Source: Streptomyces endophytica
GTDB taxonomy: Bacteria > Actinomycetota > Actinomycetes > Streptomycetales > Streptomycetaceae
Assembly (NCBI RefSeq): GCF_026153355.1
Contig: NZ_CP110636.1
Span: 5,332,001-5,396,000 of the forward strand
Length of the DNA: 64,000 bases
Reading direction: 5' to 3'
Made by a program: the position numbers and the translations under genes. Positions within the stretch are counted from its first letter, which is position 1. Each line of letters starts with the position of its first letter. This document shows positions 18,251 through 28,556 of this stretch, one piece after another. A model generated the notes under the pieces. The model was not told the DNA's origin, made no database searches, and saw nothing but the letters and a program-made list of their open reading frames with translations.

Positions 18251-21080
18251 TCAGCCGCAGGTGGGCCGGGACGGCGGGGTGGTGCCCACGTAGCGGCGCC
18301 ATTCGGCGGCGGTCAGGCTGCGGCCGGCGATTCGGCAGAGGCTGTCGATCCAGGAGTCCACGGAAAAGCCCCAGGAGAGGATCTCGCCACCTTCGGTGGC
18401 GGTCCAGAGCGTGCCGGTGTCGTCGACGGAGAACTCGGTGTGCTCTCCGATACCACCCGTTCCGGACAACGTATGGGGCGGGATGGGCAGTTGGGGGCCG
18501 CCCAGCCGGTCGCCGGTGTCGGCGTCCCATCGGGTCAGGGCGCCGCTACCGGCCAGGGTGACAACCGTACGGCCGTCGTCGCTCACCGCCACCCGGCCGC
18601 CGTTCGGCTCGTCGCTCTGCCAGCTCAGCCGCCGCTCGTCCAGGTCCCAGCGGGCGAAGGTGCTCCCGGCACCGTCGAGGAACAGCGAACGACCCGTGCC
18701 GGCCAGGGCGAAGGCGTTGACCGCCTCGTCGTTGTCCAGGCGCGCCGTCTGCACCTTGCGACCGGAGGGGATCGCATAGAGGTCGACGGTCCCTTGGGGG
18801 TTCCCACCGCGACGGTACGGCCGTCGGCGCTCAGTGACGACAGCAGGGGGTCGTCGGGATCGTTCGAGCCCGGCGGGACGACGATCCGGGTGTACTGCGC
18901 CGCCGGGCCCGCGAGATGGACCGCGCCGTCCCCCGTGGTCACCACCAGGGAACCGTCCGCCAGCGGGGCGATGTGCAGGGGGACCGCGTGGAAGCCCTCC
19001 GGTCGCCCGGCCAGGATCACCGTGCGCCGCTTCTCCAGGCGTTGGCCGGTGATGGCCCATTCCTGGACCAGGTGCTCGCTGCCCGCGTAGAGCGTGCGGC
19101 CGTCGTTGCTGGGGGCGACGCAGCGGTAGTTCAAGGCATCTCCGCCGGCGATGGTGCCGTCCTGGGGGCTCCAGACGTGCAGCACGCGTTCCCATTCCGA
19201 GGTCGGCTGGTCCTCCAGCGGGTTGCTCCAGGCGATCCGGCCGCCCGGCCCGATGGCGAGCGGCGGGGCATAGATCGCGGTCTGCGCGTCGGCGAGGGAG
19301 AGGCCGTGCGCGTGTGCGGTCCGGGCCGCCTGGTCGAAGTTCCACAGCGCGGCCGTCCGGCCGTGCGCGGAGGCGAGTCTGCGGCCCGTGGCGGAGAACT
19401 CCAGCAGTCCGGGACGCCCGACACCGGTGAGTGTGCGCACCTGGTTGGGCTGCCCTGCGGTCGGACCGTCGTCACTGTCCCCGTCGACCACCGTGATGCC
19501 GGACGCCGTCCCGACGGCCATCCGCTCGGTGTCGGTCAGCGCCAGCATCAGCGCCTCCTCATTGGGGATGACGGGGAAGCTTCCGCAGGTGTCGGTGAGG
19601 GCTTCATGGCCCTTGGCCCTGGGAGGCCCGTGCTGATGAAGCGCCCGAATTTGAGATAGCCGAAGCAGTGCCCGCCCAGGGACACGGCCGGCGCGTGCTG
19701 CCCGGCCGGCACCATCATCTCCTTGCTGTCCATGATCGTGCGCAGGTCGGGCACGGTGTAGAGCGCGCCGCCCCCCACCAGGTCGCGCACCAGCAGATAG
19801 CTCTCCTGATTCTGGAAGACCACCCGGCTGTCGTGGTGGCCGGTGCTCCGCGAACGGAACCTGGTCCGGGCCTGTTCGTAGAGCGTCACCGTACCGTCCT
19901 CGTCCACGGCGGCCAGGTCTCCGGCCATGCCGAACGTCACCGAGCCCACCGCCCCCGGCATCGGCGCGAGCCGCCGCAGCTTCCTGGCCGCGAGGTCGTA
20001 GACCCCCAGGTTTCCCTTTTCGTCCCCGATCGCCAGGCGTTTGCCGTCCTCGCTGAAACCGACCGCCGTGATCCGGCCCGGCAGCGCGGTACGGGCACGT
20101 ACGGTGCCGCCGTCACTGCGCCACACCGTGACCGCACCGCCCTCGTCGCCCACGGCGACGGCGGCGTCGTCCCCGCTGAACGCGAACGCACTGATGTCCT
20201 TGGGGCTGGACACCATGGCCACCAAGTACGGGCTGTCGATGGCGAGTTGGTTCAAGGCAGCGATGGCCTCGGGCGACTGCTGCATGCGGTACGCCTCGAT
20301 GCCCAGCAGCGACGCCAGCCGCAGATTCCCGTCCTTGAGGTTCAGGGCCGTGGCGGCGAGCTGCCGGGAGGTCGCCAGCCGGGCCTGGCTGCGGGCCTCG
20401 TTCCGTTGCAGGACCGCGACCACCGAGGCCACGCCGGCGAGCACGGCGAGGACGGTGATGACGGCGAGCGCGCCCCGCACCAGCCGCCGGGTCTTGCGGT
20501 GCTGGGCGACATCCGCACCGATCAGGTCCTCTTTGGGACGGCCGTGCAGAGGAGCCGCCAGATCGGCCACGCAACTCTGGAACCGGGGGTCGCGGAGCGA
20601 GCCGGGGTTGTCCTCCGGCATCCAGCGCAGGTCGACCCAGCGCGGTTCGTCCGTGAACATGCCTGCCATGGTGCGCGGCAGGCAGGTGGTGCGCTCCCAG
20701 TCGAAGTCCCCGCGCTCCTGGTCCCACCCGAGCTCTCCGCCGGTGACGACGATGAGCACCTGCCGCGTCCCCCGCCCGGCGCGCCACCAGTCGATCTCCT
20801 TCCGCACCCACTGCGAGGCGGCCGACCCCGGGCAGGCCAGCAGAATGAAGGCCCCGGATTCCGCGAGCTGACGCTCGATCTCCGGCCACAGTCCCGGATT
20901 CGCGGACAGCGAGGCATTGTCGAGAAAGACGCGCAGCGCGCGTAATTGCCGCCAGCTGCGCGCGAAATTCTGCAGTCCTCGCCGCAGGTGGGCGGCCTTC
21001 GCACTGTCCGAAGCATGGTGGTAGGAAATGAAGGCGTCGTTCCGATACACCCGCTGCGGTGCCGCGTTCCCCTCACCCAT
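18251..21080 (-). CDS. TIR-TM-WD40 protein (two frameshifts)
   Basis: About 943 residues from ATG 21080. A TIR domain (about 12-175) opens with RNDAFISYHHASD and has the WVRKE segment where the catalytic Glu of NAD-hydrolysing TIRs is found. A single hydrophobic span at about 198-220 is followed by the EARSQARLATSRQLAATAL helix seen in actinobacterial WD40 receptors, then a WD40-like beta-propeller to the C-terminus. Frames break near 19625 (one base short) and at 18794-18800 (a CCCCC run one base short), each with clean continuation in the new frame. TIR enzymes commonly consume NAD or make signal nucleotides in anti-phage defence; this could be a sensor-effector in one chain. It is divergent from the SLATT gene. 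Confidence 0.82.
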
Positions 21081-21302
21081 TCCGGACCCCCCGTCCGTCA
21101 GACCCGCCACCGGCCCGCCCCAGGGCGCGTTGGCCGCATCATCCTCAGCAGCACAGGCGTGCGCAACGGTGCGTCTGCGGAGGCGAGTTGGATCCACCGG
21201 TGGCCACGATCCGCGTTCCCGCCCGGACGCCCCCGATCGCCTCTAGACTTCACCTTCCTCTGGTAATTCGAACTCACTCTGCGTCGCGGGGGCGGGCTGC
21301 GG

Positions 21303-22175
21303 ATGGGCGAGGTGCGCACACTCGGGGACGAGGACTTCCCGGCGGTATTCCGGTCGGCCGACGCCGCTTCCCTGTCGGGGCAGCGGCGTTACATGAGCGG
21401 CACGAAATGGCGGCTGCTGCTGGCGATCGCCGCCGCGGTCTGTGCGGTGTCGAGCGCGGACGCCGCGGTGGCAGCGGTGCTCCTGGCGTTCCTGGCGACC
21501 GTCTACGTAGAGGTCTGGATGCTGACCGAACGACCGGAGCGGGCCTGGTACGACGGGCGTGCCCTGGCCGAGTCGGCGAAGACGCTGTCCTGGCGGTACG
21601 CGGTGGCCGGCGATCCCTTCCCGGCCGACGTGCCCGCGGAGACCGCGGAGCGGAGGTTCCACCAACGCCTGGAGGTGCTGCTGCGGGAGGCGCCCAGCGA
21701 CGCCATCGTCCCGGTCGGTTCGATGGCCGCCACCGACGTCATGGCCGACCTGCGCCGGAGCCCGTTCGCGGTCCGCAAACAGGCCTATCTCGCCGGGCGC
21801 ATCGCGGATCAGCAGCAGTGGTACGGGGCCAAGGCCACCATGAACACCACCCTCGCCCGCCGCTGGCGGATCGGCTTGATCACCGTCGAGGGGCTGGGCG
21901 TGCTCGCCGCCGTGCTGCGCCTCCTGGAGATCATCTCGTTCGACCTGGCCGGGGTGCTGGCGGCGGTGCTGGGCGTCTGCGCCGCGTGGTTCGCGGTCCG
22001 GCAGTACGAGTCGCTCGGCCGGGCCTACACCTTCGCGGCGACCGAACTGAGCATCGTGCACCAGCGGCTGAGCGCGGTGCACGACGAGTCGCAGTGGGCG
22101 CAGGAAGTGGCCGACGCGGAGGAGGCCATCAGCCGGGAGCACACGATGTGGCGGGCGTCCCGCGGCGCGGCGTAG
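21303..22175 (+). CDS. SLATT-type membrane effector (DUF4231-like), 290 residues
   Basis: Two hydrophobic hairpins lie at about 36-74 and 198-236. Between them WYDGRALAESAKTLSWRYAV is the conserved signature of DUF4231/SLATT_3 proteins, and the C-terminal helix with QYESLGRAYTFAATELS fits SLATT_1, so this is probably the common SLATT_3-SLATT_1 tandem. SLATT proteins are proposed pore-forming effectors of nucleotide-triggered conflict systems (SMODS, SLOG, TIR associated). ATG 21303 lacks a strong ribosome site. The divergent TIR-WD40 gene supports a defence role; membrane disruption is inferred. Confidence 0.8.
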   Translation: MGEVRTLGDEDFPAVFRSADAASLSGQRRYMSGTKWRLLLAIAAAVCAVSSADAAVAAVLLAFLATVYVEVWMLTERPERAWYDGRALAESAKTLSWRYAVAGDPFPADVPAETAERRFHQRLEVLLREAPSDAIVPVGSMAATDVMADLRRSPFAVRKQAYLAGRIADQQQWYGAKATMNTTLARRWRIGLITVEGLGVLAAVLRLLEIISFDLAGVLAAVLGVCAAWFAVRQYESLGRAYTFAATELSIVHQRLSAVHDESQWAQEVADAEEAISREHTMWRASRGAA

Positions 22176-22205
22176 CGGCGAGCGGCGCCATGGGGAGGAC
22201 CCTCG

Positions 22206-22607
22206 CTAGTGGAGGATCTTGTCCTTCGCCCGCTGGAATTCCGCCTCCGTGATGTCGCCCTTGTTCTTGAGCTCGGAGAGTTTGGCCAGCCTGTCCACGT
22301 CCTCGGCGGGACCTCCCGCCACGTCCCGGATGTAGGCGTTCATGGCCTCCTGCTGTGCACGCGCGTGGTCGATCTCGCGTTCACCCATCTGACGGCCGCG
22401 CGCGATCACATAGACCAGCACGCCGAGGAACGGGATGACCATCACGAAGATGAGCCAGCCGGCCTTCGCCCAACCGTTCATCCGCCGGTCGCGGAAGATG
22501 TCGACGATGATGCGGAACAGCAGGACCAGCCACCAGATCCACAAGAAGATCCACATCACGGTCCAGAAGGCACCGAGGACCGGATAGTCGTACGCCAAGT
22601 ACTCCAT
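22206..22607 (-). CDS. SHOCT/PLDc_N-domain small membrane protein
   Basis: 133 residues from ATG 22607 with GGAGAG upstream. Two membrane spans (about 12-38 and 48-70) with a WIFLWIWWLVLLFRIIVDIF-like first span match the cardiolipin-synthase N-terminal membrane region found without its enzyme domain. A short C-terminal SHOCT motif (103-133, LAKLSELKNKGDITEAEF) follows. Function of such proteins is unknown; they are common in Streptomyces. Confidence 0.85.
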   Translation of the reverse strand: MEYLAYDYPVLGAFWTVMWIFLWIWWLVLLFRIIVDIFRDRRMNGWAKAGWLIFVMVIPFLGVLVYVIARGRQMGEREIDHARAQQEAMNAYIRDVAGGPAEDVDRLAKLSELKNKGDITEAEFQRAKDKILH

Positions 22608-22687
22608 CGCTCTCTCCTGATCACCAGCCCGATCACCAGTGGTACGACCTCACCGTCGCGCGCGCCCACCGTCGGCGGCATCACCCG

Positions 22688-24235
22688 CTACGGGCGAACC
22701 GGTGGGTCGGGCGGGGAGTCGTCCGTGTGCGGGCCGGGCGGCGCGGCGTCGGTCTGCGGGCCGGGCGGCGTGGCATCCGGATGCGGGCCGGGCCGTGTGT
22801 CGTCCGTACGGGGGCCAGGACCGGGACCGGGGCCGGGGCCGGGGCCGGGGCCGGGACCGGGTGGGGCACCGGCCGGTGCCGGCTTCGGTGGAGCGCCGGA
22901 CGGCGGAGTGGCGGTCGCGGCGAGCACGCCCAGCAGCACCAGCACGACGAGCACGATGCCGAGGACCAGGGCGACCGAGGCCGGTGTGGGGTAGTTCCAC
23001 AGCACCAGGACCAGGGCACCGATCGCGATGACGATCCCGGTCGTCCAGGCCCGGTGGGCATCCAGCCACCGGCCCACTCCCCCGGTGCGCAGGCCGATGC
23101 GGGCGAGCTTTCTTCCGCCCGCGCCCGTGGTCCTGGCGGCGCCGGAGCGTATCGCGCGGGCCGGGCGTCCGGGCCCGTAGAGGTAGGCGGCGATCGCGGT
23201 GATCACGGCGACGACGAACACCGTCCAGGTGCTGTTCCGCAGGAAGCGCACCAGTGTGTCGAAGACGGCCGCCGCGGCCTGCTGGGTCTGGGCGCTCGGG
23301 GGCACCGAATCGAGGTACTGGCGGCGCGCGACCGCGAGCCCGACGAGGAGCAGGAGCATCATCACGGCGAGCCCGACGCCCGCGGTCAGCAGCGTCGCCC
23401 GGTGGGCCGGCGCCGTCCACACCGCCAGCGCGACCAGCACCAGGACCGTCACGGGCAGCCAGACACCGACGATGTCGAGCACCATCATGGCGTTCTGCGC
23501 CTGCTGCAGCTTGTCCGTCTTCAGCAGGACGATCTGCCGGTCGACGTCGGGGATGTACTTGGCCTTCTCGAAGCCGCGGTCGACGAGCCGCTGCTGGACC
23601 TTGTCCACGACGGTCCCGATGTTGAGGACCACGGTGTCGCCGCGGGCCTGAATGGCGCTGTTGCCCTCGCCCGTGAGGACCTTGACCACGGCCGCGTGGG
23701 CGCGCAGGTTGGCGGCGTCCCAGACCTTCGCGAACTCGTCACTGGTGACGACCTTGTCCACCACTTTGTGGACCGCGTCCGTCACCGCGTTCTCCAGCGG
23801 GCCGCCCAGTCGCCTGGTCTGGTTGACGATCACGGGCGGCGCGTTGCGCTGGGCGAGGGACTTCGCGAGGGCGTCGGTGACCCGTTTGACGTCGAGCTTC
23901 TTGACCACGTCGTTGGTCAGCCGATTGGTCACCGCGCTCTGGATCGCCGGATCGCGGGCCAGCGGGGCGACGGTCTGTACGTACCGGCTCGCGTCGGAGA
24001 CCTGGGACTGCGCCCAGGCGGCGACGGCGCCGAGCGGGGCCAGCAGGAAGGCCAGGACGAGGAGGACGGCCGCGCAGGAGATGCGCAGCTTCCGGTGTTG
24101 CACATGGGACGCGCGCCGGAGCCGCTCGTACTCCTTGCGCTCGGCGGGGCTCAGGGGGCGGTCGCCGGCCGGACGGTCGGGGCCTTCGTCCGGACCGTCC
24201 GGGCCGGGGGTGGCGGGGGTGGCGGGGGTGGACAT
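22688..24235 (-). CDS. Multi-span membrane protein with Gly-Pro repeat tail
   Basis: 515 residues from ATG 24235. A Pro-rich cytoplasmic N-terminus (1-50) is followed by a first span (about 53-77), a large extracytoplasmic domain (about 78-255) containing two similar helical stretches, four further spans and a low-complexity C-terminal tail. The tail includes seven consecutive Gly-Pro pairs encoded by GGGGCC repeats (about 22816-22862). No enzyme motif is visible. It resembles actinobacterial integral membrane proteins of unknown function. Confidence 0.75.
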   Translation of the reverse strand: MSTPATPATPGPDGPDEGPDRPAGDRPLSPAERKEYERLRRASHVQHRKLRISCAAVLLVLAFLLAPLGAVAAWAQSQVSDASRYVQTVAPLARDPAIQSAVTNRLTNDVVKKLDVKRVTDALAKSLAQRNAPPVIVNQTRRLGGPLENAVTDAVHKVVDKVVTSDEFAKVWDAANLRAHAAVVKVLTGEGNSAIQARGDTVVLNIGTVVDKVQQRLVDRGFEKAKYIPDVDRQIVLLKTDKLQQAQNAMMVLDIVGVWLPVTVLVLVALAVWTAPAHRATLLTAGVGLAVMMLLLLVGLAVARRQYLDSVPPSAQTQQAAAAVFDTLVRFLRNSTWTVFVVAVITAIAAYLYGPGRPARAIRSGAARTTGAGGRKLARIGLRTGGVGRWLDAHRAWTTGIVIAIGALVLVLWNYPTPASVALVLGIVLVVLVLLGVLAATATPPSGAPPKPAPAGAPPGPGPGPGPGPGPGPGPRTDDTRPGPHPDATPPGPQTDAAPPGPHTDDSPPDPPVRP

Positions 24236-24515
24236 GCGCGGCTCCTCCCTGAACCGGCCCCTGCCTGAGGCGACCGGATGGCCGCGGGTACGTACTGCCC
24301 GGCTGCGGCCCGCAACACGGGCAGACACGGGCCGACGGAGTTCCCTCGTAGCCTGCCGCGTGCGGAGCGGGCAGCCATCACTCGTTCCAGGTGACCTTGG
24401 GGCGCTTCCGGGATGCCGGCGCATCCACTCAGGGGACTCGGCCGCCCGGCTCCGCCCTCGTTGCGGTGATCCGCGAGCCGCCGACGTTACGCTCCCTGCG
24501 ACCGAAGGAGCACAG

Positions 24516-25823
24516 GTGAGCGGAAACGGCGGGTGGGCCGTCGCTGCGGTGGCCGCGGTCACCGGCGGGTACGCCCTCGTCTCCCGGCGACTGGCCGCAC
24601 GCTCGGTATCGGCCCCGATGGTGTTCACCGCGACCGGCGTGCTCATCGGCCCGGTCGGTCTCGGGCTGCTCGATCTGGAGCACGACGCCGGGCCGGTGCT
24701 CACCCTCGTCGAGGCGGCGCTGGCGCTGGTCCTGTTCTCCGACGCCGCCACCGTCCGTTCCGAGGAGTTCCGCAGCGGCTGGTTCTTCCCCGCCCGCCTG
24801 CTCGCCGTCGGACTGCCGTTCACGATCGTGGGCGGCGCCCTGCTGGCGTGGCTGCTGCTCCCGGGGCTGAGCGGCTGGGAACTGGCGCTGGTCGCGGTGA
24901 TCCTCGCGCCCACCGACGCGTCCGTGAGCAAGAGCGCGGTGTTCGCCCCGCGCATCCCGGCGGTCGTACGGCACGGGCTCAACGCCGAGTGCGGCCTGAA
25001 CGAATGCCTGGTCCTGCCGCTCTTCGCCGTCCTCCTCGCCGGACTGCCCGGCACGGCGGCCGCGCACCAGGGAGTGGTGGGGATCCTGGAGCGGGTGTTG
25101 CTGCTCAGTCCCGCGCTGGGGCTGGCGGTCGGTGGCCTCGGGGGGTGGCTGCTGCGCCGGTCGCGCGCCGCGGACGCGATGACCTCTGAGTGGCGGCGCA
25201 TTCTTCCGCTGGCCCTGGCCACCGGAGCGGCCGCGCTCGCGGCGGCCACGGAGGGCAGTCCCTTCGTCGCCGCCTGGGTGGCGGGGTTCGTCTTCTCGGT
25301 CGCCCTGCGCCCGCCGGCGCGGCGCGGCACCGTGCCGGAGGGCGAGGACGACACGCTGCAAGCGGCCGAGCACCTGGCCGCGCTGCTGGCCGCACTGAGC
25401 TTCCTGGTCTTCGGTGCGGTACTGCTCGGCCCCGCACTCACCCGGCTGAACTGGAGCATCATCGGCTACGCGGTGCTGAGCCTGACCGTCGTCCGGCTGC
25501 TGCCCACCGCCCTGGCGTTCGTGGGGAGCGGGCTGCGCGCGCCCACCGTGCTCTACACCGCCTGGTTCGGTTCGCGCGGTCTGCCGTCCCTCGTCCTCGG
25601 CCTGCTCGTGGCGACCGAAACGGCACCCGGTGCCCGGCCGGGCACCGTGGTCGCCGTCACCATCGGGCTCAGCGTCCTGTCGCACGGACTCTCGTCCGTC
25701 GTCCTGGCCGACCGGTACGGCCGGTGGTACGAACGGGCGGTGGCCCGCCGCCCGTCGCTGCGCGAGAGCATGACGGACCGGCTGCTGGACGCGCGCCGCC
25801 CGCCCGAGTGGAAGAGCCAGTGA
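24516..25823 (+). CDS. CPA1-type cation/proton antiporter
   Basis: 435 residues, about twelve membrane spans, from GTG 24516 with GGAG five bases upstream. Sequence order and the ILAPTDASV segment match NhaP-like sodium(or potassium)/proton exchangers. At the usual ES..ND ion site it reads ECGLNEC, so the canonical Asp appears replaced by Glu and ion selectivity may differ. Acts in the cytoplasmic membrane in pH or salt homeostasis. It is divergent from the preceding membrane protein gene across 280 bases. Confidence 0.87.
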   Translation: MSGNGGWAVAAVAAVTGGYALVSRRLAARSVSAPMVFTATGVLIGPVGLGLLDLEHDAGPVLTLVEAALALVLFSDAATVRSEEFRSGWFFPARLLAVGLPFTIVGGALLAWLLLPGLSGWELALVAVILAPTDASVSKSAVFAPRIPAVVRHGLNAECGLNECLVLPLFAVLLAGLPGTAAAHQGVVGILERVLLLSPALGLAVGGLGGWLLRRSRAADAMTSEWRRILPLALATGAAALAAATEGSPFVAAWVAGFVFSVALRPPARRGTVPEGEDDTLQAAEHLAALLAALSFLVFGAVLLGPALTRLNWSIIGYAVLSLTVVRLLPTALAFVGSGLRAPTVLYTAWFGSRGLPSLVLGLLVATETAPGARPGTVVAVTIGLSVLSHGLSSVVLADRYGRWYERAVARRPSLRESMTDRLLDARRPPEWKSQ

Positions 25824-25851
25824 CCGAGGGCGTACCGGTGGGCCGTGATGG

Positions 25852-27252
25852 TCAATCCCGCCGGGCGACGGCGCGGGCGGGGTGCACGGCCTCGGCGAGT
25901 GCCCGGAAGTCGCGCTCGTTGCGGTCGGCGTAGGTTTCGGCGAACTCCGCCATGGCCCGGTCGAAGACGTCCCCGCCGCCCAGGTAGGCCGCGATGGCGA
26001 TCCGGTCGCCGGACCGGGCATGGGCACGGGCCAGCGTCGCGCCGCACAGCTCGCCGTAGAGCCGCATCCGGTCGGGCGGCATCCGGTCGGTGCGGATACT
26101 GCCCTTCCAGTCGTGCAACTGCCGTACGTAGAAGTCGCGTTGGCGCCCGTCGATGCCGGTGACGCGTTCCCAGCCGAGGAAGATGTCGCTGACGGCCTGC
26201 ATCAACTGCTGTCCGTGCACCACGCGTTCGCCTTCGTTGGCGTACGCCGTCGGGCCCGTGTAGGGCGCCAGGACCGACGGGTCGGCCTCCTTGGCCTGGA
26301 GGAACAACGGATCGTCGTCGTCCCTGCCGAGCAGCAGCACGATCCAGCAGCGGGTGCCCACACTGCCGACGCCCACGACCTTGCGGGCGGCGTCGGCCAT
26401 CCGGAACTGCCCGAGGAGGTGCCGGCGGTCGGCGGGGAGGCTGTGGCCGTAGCGTTCGATGAGGCGGCGGAGGTGGCCTTCGAGTTCGGCGCGGTGGGTA
26501 CCGGTCAGCAGGTCGCCCAGCGGGACGATCAAGGGCGGGTCGGCGGCGATCCGACGGGTGCCGTCGACGACCTCGGTGAGCCGCTCGAAGGACTGCAGGT
26601 GGTCCCGGCTGCGCGCGGTCTCCAGGGTCCGGGCGAGCCGGCGGCGGCCGCGCGCGCCGAGCCGGTCGGCGAACAGCACGCGCAGGTGATCGGTGTCGGA
26701 CTGCGCGTACCAGACATCGAGGTTGCGCATGCCGGCGAAGCCGCGCATCGTCTGCCGGTAGGAGCGGACGGTGGCACGGACGACGTCCCGGCGCTGCGCG
26801 GCCGCGAAGCCGTTGTCGCGGCCCGCGATCGCCATACTGGCGGCCAGCCGCTCGACGTCCCACTCCCACGGGCCGGGCAGGGTCTCGTCGAAGTCGTTGA
26901 CGTCGAAGACCAGATGGCGTTCGGGCGAGGCGTACAGCCCGAAGTTCAACAGGTGGGCGTCGCCGCACAGCTGGGTCTCGATCCCGGTGCGGGGGCGGGT
27001 GCCGAGGTCCGCGGCCATCAGGGCCGCGGCGCCGCGGTAGAAGGCGAAGGGCGACTCCAGCATCCGCTCGTAGCGGACGGGGACGAGGTCCGGCACGCGT
27101 CCGGCGCTCTGCCGGTCGAGGACGTCGACCGGAGCGGGCCGGTCCGGCCCGGGCTCGAACTCGGCGTGGGACGAGCGCGGTACGCGTTCACGCGCCGCCT
27201 TGCCGCGCCTGGCGCGTTCGGCAGGTGTCGGGTGGGGTGCGTCCGTCCTCAT
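25852..27252 (-). CDS. DUF2252 family protein
   Basis: 466 residues from ATG 27252. The sequence shows RSSHAEFEPGPDRPAPVDVL, the CGDAHLLNFG motif and DVNDFDETLPGPWEWD, which together define DUF2252, a kinase-like-fold family of unknown role. The HGDxH-like and DFD elements suggest nucleotide-dependent phosphotransfer, but this is fold-level inference. The start overlaps the preceding gene's stop in an ATGA, so the two are co-translated. Confidence 0.92.
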   Translation of the reverse strand: MRTDAPHPTPAERARRGKAARERVPRSSHAEFEPGPDRPAPVDVLDRQSAGRVPDLVPVRYERMLESPFAFYRGAAALMAADLGTRPRTGIETQLCGDAHLLNFGLYASPERHLVFDVNDFDETLPGPWEWDVERLAASMAIAGRDNGFAAAQRRDVVRATVRSYRQTMRGFAGMRNLDVWYAQSDTDHLRVLFADRLGARGRRRLARTLETARSRDHLQSFERLTEVVDGTRRIAADPPLIVPLGDLLTGTHRAELEGHLRRLIERYGHSLPADRRHLLGQFRMADAARKVVGVGSVGTRCWIVLLLGRDDDDPLFLQAKEADPSVLAPYTGPTAYANEGERVVHGQQLMQAVSDIFLGWERVTGIDGRQRDFYVRQLHDWKGSIRTDRMPPDRMRLYGELCGATLARAHARSGDRIAIAAYLGGGDVFDRAMAEFAETYADRNERDFRALAEAVHPARAVARRD

Positions 27253-28130
27253 GGCCCGTCCCTTCCCTCCTCGGCCAGCCGTGACCGCTGCCGTACGAAC
27301 CAGGCACCCGCGGCCAGCAGGGAGGCCGCGAAGAGCACGAGCAGGGCGGTGCCCCAGAATCCGCCGACGACCCGCACCCCGGCCAGCACGACCGCGGCGG
27401 CGGCCAGGAAGGGCACCACGGTCAGGGCGAGGAAGCGCAGGACGGCGGCGATGCCGATCGCCCGGGGCACGCGGGTGATGCGGCGCCGGTGCCTGACCCG
27501 GTCCCCGGTGGCCCCCGGCGTGTAGTACTGCACGGCCTTCGCACCGAGCCGCAGGCAGTTCTGCCGGTAGAACCACGCGAGGGCCGGCACCCAGATCAAC
27601 GGCAGCACCATGCCCACGAGGAAGAGGCCGCCGATCAGGGCCGTCGACAGCACCCGCTGGAGTCTGCTCGGCTTCTCCCCGCCCCCCGTGATGCCGAGGA
27701 TCGCCGCCATCCTGACGAGCAGGGACCACCGGGTCCGGCGGGGAAGCCGGCCCCGGCCGCCCTGTGGATGGCGCGGCACCTCGGGCAGGGCGGCCTCGGC
27801 CGCCTCGGTCGAGGGGTAGACGTCCTGCAGGACCAGCAGGTCCGCCACGCGGCGTTCGTTGCGGGGGTCCTGTCCGGCGAGCGCGGCCAGTTCGAGGATC
27901 ATCTGGGCCTGGGAGAGCAGCGCCGCCACGAAGCTGACCGGCATGAGGACCACGAAGGGCCCGCCGAGCACGGCGCCGCCGGCGATCGACATCCGCGTTC
28001 CGTGGGCGACGGCGTCCCCGGCGAGCTCGTCGTCCCCGGCCTCCGGTTTGTGCTGCTTGCGCCGGGCCATGGCGGCGGCGGCCCGCGGACCGAACCGCCG
28101 CACCGCGAAGAAGGCCAGTTGCTCGGGCAT
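27249..28130 (-). CDS. Membrane protein, EcsC-like in part
   Basis: About 293 residues if ATG 28130 is the start (MPEQLAFFAVRRFG); the frame is open to 28370 but upstream sequence is low complexity. The N-terminal half has a hydrophobic hairpin and SQAQMILELAALAGQDP, similar in style to EcsC family proteins. The C-terminal half carries spans at roughly 165-190, 225-245 and 250-275. It is coupled to the DUF2252 gene by an ATGA overlap. Function unknown; EcsC similarity is tentative. Confidence 0.65.
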   Translation of the reverse strand: MPEQLAFFAVRRFGPRAAAAMARRKQHKPEAGDDELAGDAVAHGTRMSIAGGAVLGGPFVVLMPVSFVAALLSQAQMILELAALAGQDPRNERRVADLLVLQDVYPSTEAAEAALPEVPRHPQGGRGRLPRRTRWSLLVRMAAILGITGGGEKPSRLQRVLSTALIGGLFLVGMVLPLIWVPALAWFYRQNCLRLGAKAVQYYTPGATGDRVRHRRRITRVPRAIGIAAVLRFLALTVVPFLAAAAVVLAGVRVVGGFWGTALLVLFAASLLAAGAWFVRQRSRLAEEGRDGP

Positions 28131-28556
28131 GTGCTGGGGTCGGCCCAGATCATCGGCAACAGCGCCTGGGCCTGCACGATCACCGAGTCGTCCGGCCGGG
28201 CCGGCCGCGACCGGTCGGTGGTCCGTCTGCCGCCGTTCATCCGGCTCCAGTTCCTGCGCGCTCTCCGTGACGCCGGGCCCGCTGCTCAGCCGTGGTGGTG
28301 GACTGGCCTGTGGTGCGGGCCCGGCAGGTGGACGGCTGGTGCGGTCCGCCGCCACTGGTACGGCCTGCACCCGGCGGCACTGCCACTCTGCGTGCCGCCC
28401 GCCCGGCCTGCCTCACCCGTTGCGGGTGACGGTGCCGACTGCACCGGGCCGCCACCATGAAGCCACGACCACCGGCGGCGAGCCGCTGGGGACACCGGCC
28501 GCGAGCCCGCGGGCCCCACGAGAAGCCCGGAAGACGCCACGAGCCCAGGAGGTGCC
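28131..28556. other. Divergent intergenic region with a perfect dyad
   Basis: 426 bases between the EcsC-like gene and the lipid kinase gene, with no convincing gene. It contains the perfect dyad TCACCCGTTGCGGGTGA (28413-28429), a plausible operator for either transcript. A strong AGGAGG (28547-28552) belongs to the lipid kinase. Confidence 0.45.

Noticed and set aside
18251..21080. Three separate genes in place of the TIR-WD40 protein
   Set aside because: WD40 repeats continue across both frame changes without a start codon or ribosome site, and one-base fixes rejoin them.
22816..22862. GGGGCC tandem run as a regulatory repeat
   Set aside because: It lies in the coding tail of the membrane protein and encodes Gly-Pro pairs; a low-complexity tail is the simpler explanation.
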